NCBI GenBank assembly: GCA_022113835.1
Contig: JAILWY010000028.1
Coordinates: 1,240,001-1,304,000 of the forward strand
Reading direction: 5' to 3'
DNA: 64,000 nt
Source: Atopsyche davidsoni
Taxonomy: Eukaryota > Arthropoda > Insecta > Trichoptera > Hydrobiosidae
The notes under the pieces were generated by a model. The model saw only the letters and a list, made by a program, of their open reading frames with translations. It made no database searches and was not told the origin of the DNA. Positions within the stretch are counted from its first letter, which is position 1. Every line of letters starts with the position of its first letter. A program made the position numbers and the translations under genes. Below, piece by piece: positions 12,201 through 22,851 of the stretch.

Positions 12201-15200
12201 CAGTCTACCGGGCTTGACGAATCCCGATTTTATCCTCGTCGGCTTCCATGACGCCTTCATTAAAGGAAAATTTTTAGATCTTAAAGGTTTGAAGTTTAAA
12301 GTCTATCGTATACGAAGGTACTCCAAGTGATTACAAACTATAATTTTGACTAGTTTTATCACACCAAGCAAACTGCAGCTAGAAAGAATTCTAAAAGTAA
12401 AGCAAATTGTCTTGAAATTTGTCTCTCTCATCATCAACTGACGTACCCCTTCTGAACTTCATTGGTGAAATTGAATAACCTTTTGGAGACTGCGTTCTTA
12501 GTCCTGTCCCCTTATGGAGTCTTTACAAGTTATTTGAAACTATGCAATGTACGCAATGAAACCTATTATCGATGGCCATATGATCGTTATGCCACACTAA
12601 TGTGTTTAGCAAATTTGGAAAAAATATAAGGGAGCCATTGCCTCTTTTTACTTTAAGACTTTCGAAAATGATTACACCAATTTGGGTTTGGTCAAACGTA
12701 CAAGAATCTGATGAAGGCAGCGAAAAGTTTTCATTAGAAGTACCGAAGAATGTTTTGGTAATTTGAGCCATTATGTGATTGTTTGATTTCCAGGAGATTA
12801 TTTGTCTCGTGGGTTCTGGACATGGGGTAAAGGGCAGCCTGATAATATTGGCGGAAACGAGAATTGTGGATCTCTACATAGTACAATTTATCTCAATGAC
12901 ATACCTTGTAATATGTCAACTGTCTTCATCTGCCAGAAAGACATAATGGATGTTCTGAGACAAAAAACAAATTTGTACTCCCATCTAGATACAGGTAAAG
13001 CAAGCCATAGACAAGAAAAATATGTTTAACACGTTGACTGCCAAGCGGATTTTCGTAAAATGTCCAAAAATTGTTTTCACGTTTTTAGATTTAATTTAAT
13101 ATAATGGGCCGAAATACAATTATTTAATTTGTTTTGAGATATTTTTGAGGTGATTTATTTAGTATTTACGGGTATGTCGTGTCGGCCACTGGTGGCTGAC
13201 ACGGCACGGCACGGCTGGTCCTGATCTTTTATATAAATACACACACACATATATTTATCCTTTCTAATAAAGGTTTTTTTTTGGGTTCCCAAAAGGGATA
13301 GCTCCGAAGACGTGCCACGCTCACCACAACTCGGGTTGCCTCTGAACGCTGTCATTAGTCAAAACCATGATTTTTAGATAACAAAACCTCATATTCAAAT
13401 TCATTCAAGAAACTTAAACATTTGAACACAATAATTGGGCTTAGGGCAACGGCTTAAGACATACCGAGGCAAACAAAGCTGCAGTTGTCTTTGAATTATT
13501 TCTTACCGACAGAGTAATATAGTGATAGCCACATGCTCTCAGACAACTTGAGTTTGTAATAGATTTGACATCATTGCAGACTACGCATACTATCCAGAAG
13601 TGAATTTGTATTACAAATTTCACGAAGACCCCAAGATGTGGCAACAGGCTTCTCATGTTTGCCGCGATGAAGGCTCTACTCTAGCCTTGCCTGCGGATGC
13701 TAAGCAAGCTGGGGTGCTGCGCCACATCTTAGCCCGTTATCCGGCTGATGGCTTGGTCCCTGATGTCTATAAAGATCGTATACTATTGGGGTTTAATGAT
13801 ATGAAAGATGAAGGGAAATACATCACCGAAGATGGTCAGTATATGTAATTATTGAAGTGAATTTTTTCTTAATAATAAAATTTGCATAAAGACAATTTAA
13901 TGCAGCATTTAGAATAAAAGCCATTGTTTATTTGGAGACTTGGTTTACGCATTCATGAATATAGTTTTATAATCAAATTCAATAGGGTAAAGCTTGAATT
14001 TGGAATTTCCTTAAAATGCAATGTAAATGTCATCACCAGTGCTTTTTCAGACTAAATATTGAAATTTTCAACTATGGATTGCTGGTAAAGGAGTTTTGTC
14101 AGTGAAGTTTTTCCAATTATGCTAAAATTACAATTTGTCTCCAAATTTAAAGAGCTGATCTAATGCATATTCCAAAGTGAATGCCAAAGAATTACCTCTG
14201 CATGCTGCCTGCCTCCTATTCTTCATAGCAGTGTGATTACAGACTCCTTTCCACTATATTATCTGACCTTGGATATCTCCAGTTCGTGGTATAAAGGACT
14301 GAATAGTATTTACTTCACATATTTATTGATTTTTTTTTAAGGACGACCGATAGAAAATTTTTATAACATTTGGGCGGAAGGTAAACCTAATAAAGTAGGG
14401 GGAGCAGCAGAGGACTGCGGCTCCATGAACCGATGGGGGGGGCTTAGCGACCTCCCTTGTACCGTTCCCACGGTGTTCATCTGCCAGAAAAATTCTCTGT
14501 CACTTTCCACAACTAAATTTAATGGTGAGTGTGATATCTTACATTATTTAGAAAGTAGAGCTTAATTGTTACTATATTATTAAAAATGCTGTTTTCTTGG
14601 GCTTGTTTTTTGCCTCTCATCGATGCTTCGATTTTCTTGAAATTTCCCATAGTATGAAACGGAGCATACATACTCCTTTCAACCCAAAATGCTTGCCACA
14701 ACCATATAAAACATGCTCGTCTTGTTTTCTTAATGAAATTCAAAATGCAGCTTTTAGATTTTTTTAGGTTGTATGAATATTTTAATACTGCTTCTTTAAT
14801 AATAATAAGCGCAGTGGTATGTGAGGTCAGATGAGTTAAAAACTTATCTACTTAACTAAAACACGATTGGTTAATCTAGTTTTCCTTGAGCATGAAATAA
14901 TACCTCCCTTCTCCACATTTCAACACCAGATAGCTGTGGGGCGTGGGTCTGAATCCTACCCGTGTCTTGAAGTAATCTTTTTCAGCATTTTAGGGGTGAA
15001 TGTTTACCAAAAGACACATAGTATAAATATAATTGCAGATTTGTACTATTCATTCAAAAACAACCGCCAGTATCACTTGCACGTGCCAGGACTGAACTGG
15101 TCGGAAGCAGATCGCACGTGTAAGGAGGAAAAGGCGTGGTTGAGCGTGGTGAACAGCGCTGAGGAGGCCGAGTTCCTTGCTGGAGTGATGAAACTTCACG

Positions 15201-17082
15201 ACATTGAACAAGTGCTGGTGGGAATCACCACACACTTGTTTGACGGTCTATTCACAAACAATGAAGGTATAGTAAAGGAATTCTCAGAGTAGAAGTCTAA
15301 ATCTGGTAGAGGATTCTCCCTTGGAATTCTTCCCAGTAATGAAATCAATAGACAATGTGTAAAATGTAAGAGTGATTGTTGAAGGAAGAGTCTATATGAG
15401 TGATGGCTTCATTTTGTGTGACACGCATCATTCTTCACTCTAACATTTGAGTAGGTGAAGTAATTTTTAAAATTATTCTCTTAACACACTTTAAGAGGGT
15501 AACCAAATTGACTAAACTGATGTGCGTAGCGGGCAAAATTCGCGTAAAATTGCATGTGTGAAATCTAGTCTATACACTCTTTGATTTGCATGTAGTCAAA
15601 TAAATCGTTTCCTATAAAAAGTTGAACCACTTCATACACACTTTGCTGATTACTTGGCATCACAACAACACCACTTTGTTCTAAAAATTGTTCAATAATT
15701 GGAGGATTATCATTATCTGACCACTCCACTTCTTCATTGTCACTTTGTTCAGAATCACTGGAGAGTATTGGTAGAAGTAACGTTGACAAGTCTAAACAAA
15801 CATTACGAGCTGTAAACCTAAAGAGTAAAATGACCTTCTGCCGCTTTTAGAGTAAACACATTCAAAAACGTATTAATACGCGCCCCGCCTTTAGTGTGTT
15901 AAGATAAGAGCATTGTATGAGAAAAGTAGATTCAATAATATTTATTCACTAACAAACTTGTGTTATTGAAAACTTTTTCGTGAGGTGTTGTGCCAATAAA
16001 TTCTGAAACTCGAGACATAAAGCTTACATTCTCCATATTTGAGTGCTCAAGGGCCATTGGCGAGGGGAGGCAACACAGATGACTATACCATCATCCCATA
16101 CAATATCGTCAAATGATAGATGTCATGTCTAACATTAATATCGAAACATATGGGCTTACATAAACTCGAAAAACACAGATCAAACAATTTAAAATTTATG
16201 GATACATTTAGAAGCTGGGATTTTTTCTGAATTTGAAAAAATAAAATATGATTTTTTTTTATTATTTTACAAGCTTTACAACAGAGTTTCTTAAAAATAA
16301 AGTCGTAATCAATTAAAAAACACATTCGTTATTTATCAATGAGATTACATTGTACATCCAATGGCAAATTCTTAATATCTGAAGTGAAGTGAAAATTACA
16401 ACGAACATAACCTCATATAAAAACAAACGTCAAGAGCAGTGCTGCCAGTATAAAAATTGTTTGAAGTTGCCACGATAAAATAACAAACAATTGTCGTTTA
16501 TCTTGGGAAACATTTGATAATCAATAAAGCGTATTAAATTAATATCTTACGGATTAATAAATCAAATTTTTAATTTTTTGAGCTAAAAATTGAAAAAAAA
16601 ATTGAAATTTCTCAAACGTGCCACCTTGGGCACGCGTGCTCTAAGTTCGCTAACCCTGGTCTATATCATTGAATTTTTTTTTAACTATTGTTTTTTTTAA
16701 GGGAAAATGAACAAATATTTTGTTTGGAATATGTGTAACCCGATCAAATTAACAGTTTATTTATATCTGGTTAATGGTTAGTAAAAGTTGTATTACGTCT
16801 TGATTGGGTGCTTACTTCTCAGGAGTTTTGGTCCAGCACTTGGGCTACAATCTATGGTCACCGGGAGAGAAGTCAAACTCCAACCAGTGCGGGGCTCTGC
16901 GCCAAGACAGGAGGCTGGCCAGCACTCCGTGTGACACTTCAACTGCTTTCATATGCGAAAAGCGTATACAGCCAGATGAACCTTCCATTGTGAACCCCAT
17001 TGCAACCAATTACACCGCAAATGGCTGTCATGTAGCTATCTGGATTGTCAACAAGACAGAAGACTCCAGCCCTCAGTGGTAA
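9285..17082 (+). CDS. Secreted C-type lectin with four CRDs (tandem copy 2)
   Basis: Predicted exons are 9285-9342, 10620-10871, 11192-11392, 12032-12286, 12794-12994, 13580-13834, 14342-14524, 15039-15266 and 16823-17082 (630 residues). All introns are GT-AG and phase 1, the same architecture as the gene at 3556. The signal peptide is MGQIHLIAFPLLFLAVASN, followed by CRDs at residues about 20-170, 171-322, 323-468 and 469-630. Each CRD is closest to the same-numbered CRD of copy 1; CRD2, for example, shares EYFLNEAAGK and FHDA/G...FLDLKG. A duplication of the whole four-CRD gene is therefore inferred. CRD1 and CRD2 keep QPD. CRD3 has KPN instead of EPN and LSD instead of LND. CRD4 lacks both motifs. 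The C-terminus is extended relative to copy 1, with an extra Cys and two N-glycosylation sequons (NYT, NKT). Introns are longer and transposon-laden. AATAAA lies at 17242. Confidence 0.9.
10019..10440 (+). mobile_element. LTR of a Ty3/gypsy retrotransposon plus primer-binding site
   Basis: Located in intron 1 of lectin gene 2. The LTR appears to begin with TGTTGGAATGTG at 10019. It has a TATA box (TATATAAG, 10213-10220) and a polyadenylation signal (AATAAA, 10303-10308). It is followed at 10422-10439 by TGGTGACCCCGACGTGAT, which fits a primer-binding site for the 3' end of tRNA-Trp as used by the CsRn1/Kabuki clade (recalled, not searched). No gag or pol frame follows, so this is a 5' LTR stub left by truncation. 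The exact 3' LTR border is uncertain. Confidence 0.7.
13026..13250. mobile_element. piggyBac-like end fragment
   Basis: TTAA at 13026 is directly followed by CACGTTGACTGCC, a terminus reminiscent of piggyBac-family non-autonomous elements that target TTAA. No matching opposite end was found, so it is likely a truncated relic in intron 5 of lectin gene 2. The right border is arbitrary. Confidence 0.35.
15481..15902 (-). mobile_element. Short piggyBac-type element carrying a transposase N-terminal fragment
   Basis: TTAA target duplications at 15481-15484 and 15899-15902 bracket 414 bases. The ends are the inverted CACACTTTAAGAGGG and CACACTAAAGGCGGGG. Inside, on the minus strand (15565-15789), is a 74-codon frame. 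Its acidic SDSEQSDNEE stretch and FLEQSGV...VYEVVQLFIGNDLFDYM segment resemble the start of piggyBac-derived (PGBD/DDE_Tnp_1_7) transposases. The catalytic Asp residues and the rest are missing. It lies in intron 8 of lectin gene 2, antisense to it. This is best read as an internal-deletion derivative of an autonomous piggyBac. Confidence 0.75.
16620..16658. mobile_element. hAT-like terminal fragment
   Basis: The reverse complement begins CAGGGTTAGCGAAC and continues into GCACGCGTGCCCAAGG, a style of terminus common in hAT elements. The other end was not identified. The fragment lies in intron 8 of lectin gene 2. Confidence 0.35.
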
Positions 17083-17296
17083 TAAGAAATAGTAAAAAAA
17101 GAAAAAGCAATTGGTAGCATTGATCGATGAATCTTAGTACGTAAATTAAAGTATGTACATCATTTTATTTTGAGTTGTACAATATTTTATTTTGGTTCAA
17201 TAGTATATTTTATGATGAAAAACAATCCTCAAATCATAACAAATAAATAAATAACAAATAATAAATAAATAATAATAATATAAAATAATAAATAAT

Positions 17297-17338
17297 AACA
17301 AATCATCAGCCAAAAACGGTTTTGGCTGATGATTTGTT
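17297..17338. repeat. Perfect 19-bp inverted repeat with a 4-base loop
   Basis: AACAAATCATCAGCCAAAA (17297-17315), a four-base ACGG loop, then its exact reverse complement (17320-17338). It starts 215 bases after the lectin-2 stop codon and just after an AT-rich stretch with AATAAA. It could fold as RNA if transcription continues that far, or be the core of a decayed MITE. Confidence 0.9.
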
Positions 17339-19150
17339 TGAGTAAAAATGTCTATTACTATTGCCATCTGACAATAAAAAAAAAATTAAATCACAAAATT
17401 ATTTTATTTTCATTTGTTAGATTTAAAATAGGTCTTAGATCTAGTACATATTGTGATGAGGTGTGTGGCTATCCCCGTCCTGGGCGCAAGTTTCGGGGCT
17501 TGCGATGTGTGACTTAGATGGTAGCATACATGATTTTTTTAAGTTACAATAATGTGTTAGGTAGGGAAAATGAGTGGAAAAATCCTTTATTTGTTAGTGC
17601 AGCGTTTTTATGTAAAAATAATCTATATTACTGAGGAGTCTAGCGCATGGGTAAATCTTTATAATAAATGCACAAGCACGTACTATGCGTTTTGCAGTGT
17701 TCTGTTATCTTAATATTATAAAACAAACAAAATACAAAGGTAGATAAGGCACGTACATTACAAAAGTGACCACAAAAACTACAAGCAAAACTACATGGGT
17801 GGTCAGAGAGGTACATTACAGGTAAAAATGTTAGAATGCACTTTTTAAATGCAACGTGGCTTATATTCAGTAAAACTACCTACATATGTTGCAACACAAT
17901 TGACAGTGGATAGAAAAATTCAGTACTTAACTGAAACAGACATCTTTAGTATGTATGTAAAATTCAAAAACTGATGTGAATCATTTAGAAAGTTTAAAGA
18001 GCCACGCCCTTTCTCTGAGGGTTGTGAAATTAAGTGCAAATGCTATCGCAACTTTTTTATACACTCCACCATTACAACGAATACATATAACATTTAGTAA
18101 TAAAAATTGCAGACTTTCAATTTGCGTGATTTGACAAATTAGATTTATACGCTGTCGGGATTCGAGAGTTACATTTACATATATTCGACTGAAATATGCA
18201 TTATTTAAGGAATGTCATTTATTATTTATTTATGAGGTAGCCTCACTCTGATTTGAAGAATGGTATTTTTGCATGGCTAAATTCGTATCACGCATATTGC
18301 CAGCCAAACACCCACCGTAGCTACATTGTCTATGCCCACCATTTTGTACTTGTGCAAAATGCTCGGTTGCTGTCGGCCGCTTTCTTGTTGCTTGTCATTA
18401 TTTCGTTCCGCGGGTTTCTTGTTCTGTCGTTAGATAAAAACCAAAAAGACGTAAGTGATCACAAAATTATGAATCAACAAGGTTTTTTTTTAAATCATAC
18501 GTGCATATAGTTTATTCAAAATTACAAATATTCCAGGTAAAGTTTCGCCGATGTCGGCTCTGCCGGCCATCGATTTCAGTTCTCTTGGATGTTCCGAGTG
18601 TAAACATTAAATTTCTGTCAAAACAAAATAATAAACAAACGCTTTTTATTTTAGATTTTTTTTAAATATCCAATTAATGTATAGTAAAACGTTTAATCTA
18701 TCTATAATAATTTTATCTATTTTCAGTTTAAGTTTTTTTGTTAAATTCTGAGTCTCAATAAATAGTATATGTTTAACAAGCTACTTAATGCCTGTATTAA
18801 ATCTTGTATGTAAGTTTTCAGCCCAATTTATTTTAATGACACAACTCTAGAAAAGCTGTTTTCATTTCCCAATATATGTTTTCATAATATTTTTATACTT
18901 ATATGCATTAGTTTAAAATGTCAAACTATATCCAATTCATCTTAGTCACGTAAGTTATCTAATAGTATTTGATGATACCTAATAAATAAAATTTTAATAT
19001 GGATTTTGGGCTTGTATGGTTGAAGTGTGTTGAAGATTCCATGTGTCTTAGCTTAAATAATTATACTTGATTTAATTCTTCATTAATGTATCTCTATTTT
19101 TTGGATTAAACGTCAATCAAGTGCGTATTTATTACAGGTTTATATTATTA

Positions 19151-19280
19151 CTAATATGATTAGGCACATTAGTTCACATATAGAAGATGATTAAAGAAAT
19201 TCTCAGAATCACGATGTTATTTTTCTGAGAATTTCTTTAATCATCTTCTATGTGTGAACTAATGTGCCCAATCATATTAG
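19151..19280. mobile_element. Palindromic MITE, copy A
   Basis: CTAATATGATTAGGCACATT at one end and its complement (one mismatch) at the other, with nearly the whole 130 bp folding back on itself. A second, 96-bp copy lies at 58617-58712. Similarity continues beyond the palindrome on one side: the 60 bases before 19151, reverse-complemented, match the 60 bases after 58712. The palindrome is therefore one end of a larger repeat. Confidence 0.85.
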
Positions 19281-19482
19281 TCTTCATTAATAATCATTTG
19301 TGACAGTTATGCTGAAATATTGAAAAAAATAAGTATGCAGCGAACAAGTTAAATAAATATACCTACTTTTGAGCCATCATACACATCTTTGATATTTTAA
19401 AAAAGGTTTTTTTATTTATAGATGATCGGATCATAAAAAGAAATTGAGCAGAAGTCTCTGCATAGATGGATGCTGCTACACC

Positions 19483-22400
19483 ATGGCGTTTCTATCATCT
19501 GAGCAAATGATATCTTGTAAACCCGAGGAGAACATCTTCGCATCGGCTATTAAAAAAGAGGAGGAGTCAAATGAAAGCATTGATGTCAAGGACTTGCTCC
19601 GAGAAATTATAGGCAACAATGAAGACTCTTCTGAAGAAGAAATAAGTATCGCCACACTCAAAAAAAATAAAAGTCTGAAGATGACCATCAAGAAAGAAGT
19701 AGATCCATTTGCAGAAGGTATTGCCTTCAATCACAAAAATATCCATTCCGACCGCAGCTCTGTTCAAAGTATATCAAAAAAGCGTGGACGTCCTCGAAAA
19801 AACATCACTATATCAAAAGAAAAACAAGATCAAAAAACGAAAATAGCAAATATAGACATGATGCAAGTCATCGGAGTTGAGGTTCGTCTGGAAGATGATC
19901 CCGCATCAAGGAAGAAAAAGAAACTCAAAATGAAAAAGAAAAGAATAAAGGACGAACTTCACGAAATCATGGGTGAACCGGGCATGTGGCCGTGCAGCTA
20001 CTGTGATAAGAAATATACTCAAAAAAATGCCTTGAAATTGCACATCAGAATGCACACTGGTGAACATTTGTTTGCGTGCCCTTATTGCAACAAAAAATTC
20101 TCCGTTCAGAGTAAGCTATCATCTCATTTGAAAGTACACACGGGAGAAAAACCTTATCCGTGTGAGTTTTGTGAAAAGAGCTTTGCAGATAGAAGCACGC
20201 TTGTCAAGCACGTCCGAATCCATACTGGGGAATTCCCTTATTCTTGCCAGTATTGCCAGAGAAGGTTTATACAGAAGTCTGGTTACGATGCACATTTAAA
20301 AATGCACACAGGTGAGGATTTGTTCCCTTGTGAATACTGTGGGAAAAAGTTCAATCGAAAATCCACATTAGTCTCACATATTAAAATACACACTGGAGAG
20401 AAGTTGCTGCGATGCAGTGTATGCGACAAGGCATTCACTGTCCAGAGCAAGCTGCTGTCTCATGTCAAGACTCACACCGGAGAAAAGCCCTTCCAATGCG
20501 ATATATGTGAACGTCGTTACACAGAAAAGCACACTCTGGTTAGCCATTATCGGTTACACTTGGAAGGAAAACCGTATGATTGTCAAATCTGCGCCAAGAA
20601 ATTCAGTAAAAAAGTTTCTCTCGACCGACATATGTTGATTCACAGTGGAGAGAAGCCATTTTCTTGTCCGGTTTGTCAGAAAAAATTCACACAAAAATCG
20701 CAAATGCAAGCCCACGCTAAAATTCACACTGGGGAAAAGCCGTTTCTATGTGATTTTTGTGGTAAGAATTTTCAAAGGAAAGATGCATTGATTGCTCATA
20801 GAAAAATTCACACTCTCAGTGCATTGATTAATTCAAGCGGAGACGGTAAAGTCAGTTTAGATCGTAATACAGTTGGTTCTGAAGCTGGACCTCTCATATG
20901 CGGCCTGAATGGAAGACCATTGTACAGCTTTGGAGAAGAAAATATCGGCATGGGTGAAGAAATAGAACAGCAAGAGATCTGTGAAAATGGCACCACGGCT
21001 TCGAAGGTTTTTTTTCATTTATTTAAGTATTTGTAATTTGAAGGACATACGAATGGACTAGATATTAACTTATCCCTTTGCACTTGGAGGGTTTCAGTTG
21101 ATACTCACAGTAATTTCAGTCAATACTATAGATGTCATATGGATGCACAGAAATGGTTACATAAATGAAATATTTTATTAATCTTCATGATTAAGAGATT
21201 TGATAAATAATAGCTTAGAAGATGCATTTGCAAATAATTGTAAAATAATATGGATTGTTGTTCACTGTGACTTGAATTTTTGATGGAATCACTAAATATA
21301 TATGAATCACAATTAAAGAACAAGTTATGCTGTATGCCAGAGTATTTAGCTCCAAAAGACTTTTATAGTTTGTATTTGTTGTCTAGTTTTTTTCATGCAT
21401 ATTCTTTTTCCAGATTACAAAAGTTACAATGCCTATAACAGAAGATGAGAAAGATCTCTTTGGTCCGCTAGAACGCGGTGCCTTCAGTGTGGAAATAGAC
21501 TCCGACGCTCAGGACTGCGAAGATTATGTAGCAGATGTACACAGTACTTCGGACTCCGATAGCGACTCCTCATCCACAGATGACAGCGATTCTTCTAGCT
21601 CTGATGAAGACTCATCGCAGTCAGACAGCCAAAACGACACAAATATTCATAATGACGACTCAGACCATATCACAAGTAACAATGCAGATGAAGATTTGAG
21701 AACTATTAATGATATAATTGATACTGAAAGTGCTGAACTATTGAATGAAGTTCCTGGTGACAACTTTATAGATATGATAGAAAAGAAAGTGCCGATAAAC
21801 GAAGAAAGCTTTCCCTGCTATATTTGCGGAAAACGCTATGCAAAAAAGAGCGGACTTTCTATGCATTTGAGACTGCACACGGGAGAAAAACTTATCGCCT
21901 GCGATTACTGTCCCAAGGTTTGTGTTTTTATGTTCCTACAAGCACATTTTATAAATACTTATTTACTGTACTTACAAATTAAAACTGTCCAACATTAATT
22001 TAAATGATGGCATCATGTTGTCATTGTGGGAATAATCAAGTTTATGATTACAGCTCTTTGCGGCCCCTAGCAAGTATCTCTCCCACGTAAAGACGCACAC
22101 GGGTGAGAAGCCGCACATGTGTGACATCTGCGAAAAGCGATTCACTGAGAGACACTCACTGCTCACCCACTACCGCATCCACCTCGGAGACCGCCCATAC
22201 CAGTGCACTGTCTGCCAGAAAACGTAACATCTATATTATATGTAGTTGCAGTATATTTATTTTTCCTACAAAGGGATTCGGCCAATGTTGTTAGCCTGGC
22301 TGACCTAGTCATCACAGTTTTTTTCTTTGTGAATTTCAATGTAAATTTTTGCACTTATTTTCTCTGGTATTCAAACATTAAAAAAAATTTAAACATTTGA

Positions 22401-22851
22401 AACACAAGATAAATTTCAATTGATTGTGACAATACCTTTACCATTAGCAAGTCTCATTAAGCATTTTGAACTATGCACCTGTCTATCCTTTTTTTTAAAT
22501 TTTTGGTAATTTTTTTATTTTTAAAGATTCACAAAGAAGATTTCACTGGACCGCCACGTGCTGATCCACTCTGGACAACGGCCACATGCATGCGGGTCAT
22601 GCGATCGGCGTTTCACGCAAAAGAGTCAGCTAGCGACTCATGCACGCACTCACACCGGCGAACGTCCATTCCTCTGCAACTATTGCGGGCGATCCTTCAA
22701 CCGCAAAGACGCCCTACACACGCACAGCAAGACCCATACTCTCAAGCACCTACTGGTCGGGGAGAACTTTAGGCGAGGCGGGGGAGCTACTGTACGTGAT
22801 CGTCCACCACTGCCCCATGACACCATTATGCCTGGTTCAAGAGCATCATGA
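19483..22851 (+). CDS. C2H2 zinc-finger protein with 16 fingers in two clusters
   Basis: Predicted exons are 19483-21006, 21414-21917, 22054-22223 and 22527-22851, giving 840 residues. The start is the first in-frame ATG (CACCATGG context); the frame is open upstream to 19444 but without ATG. In order: a charged N-terminus, an AT-hook-like KKRGRPRKN at about residue 100, and a lysine-rich stretch. Ten C2H2 fingers follow (about 169-444) with mostly TGEKP linkers. A Ser/Asp/Glu-rich linker (about 530-627) is followed by six fingers (about 640-804). Fingers 6-10 and 12-16 align one to one, including the atypical HYR.HL linker and a final RKDAL..H.K.HT, so the second cluster arose by internal duplication. 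It is probably a nuclear DNA-binding regulator with unknown targets. The first donor (AAG|GTTTTT) is weak, so exons 2-4 could belong to a separate transcript. AATAAA lies at 22910. Confidence 0.88.

Larger units (their letters stand above)
17083..19482. other. Spacer between lectin 2 and the zinc-finger gene
   Basis: This spacer holds the lectin-2 3' UTR, a perfect 19-bp hairpin (17297-17338), a dispersed-repeat fragment near 17455-17590 related to one near 55595-55720, a palindromic MITE (19151-19280), and the likely 5' UTR of the zinc-finger gene. A possible 3' splice site (TTTATAG) ends at 19421. No other gene was recognised. Confidence 0.6.

Noticed and set aside
14920..14960. B-box-like GGGTCTGAATCCTACCC in lectin-2 intron 7
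   Set aside because: No A box at the right distance; too weak to call a SINE.
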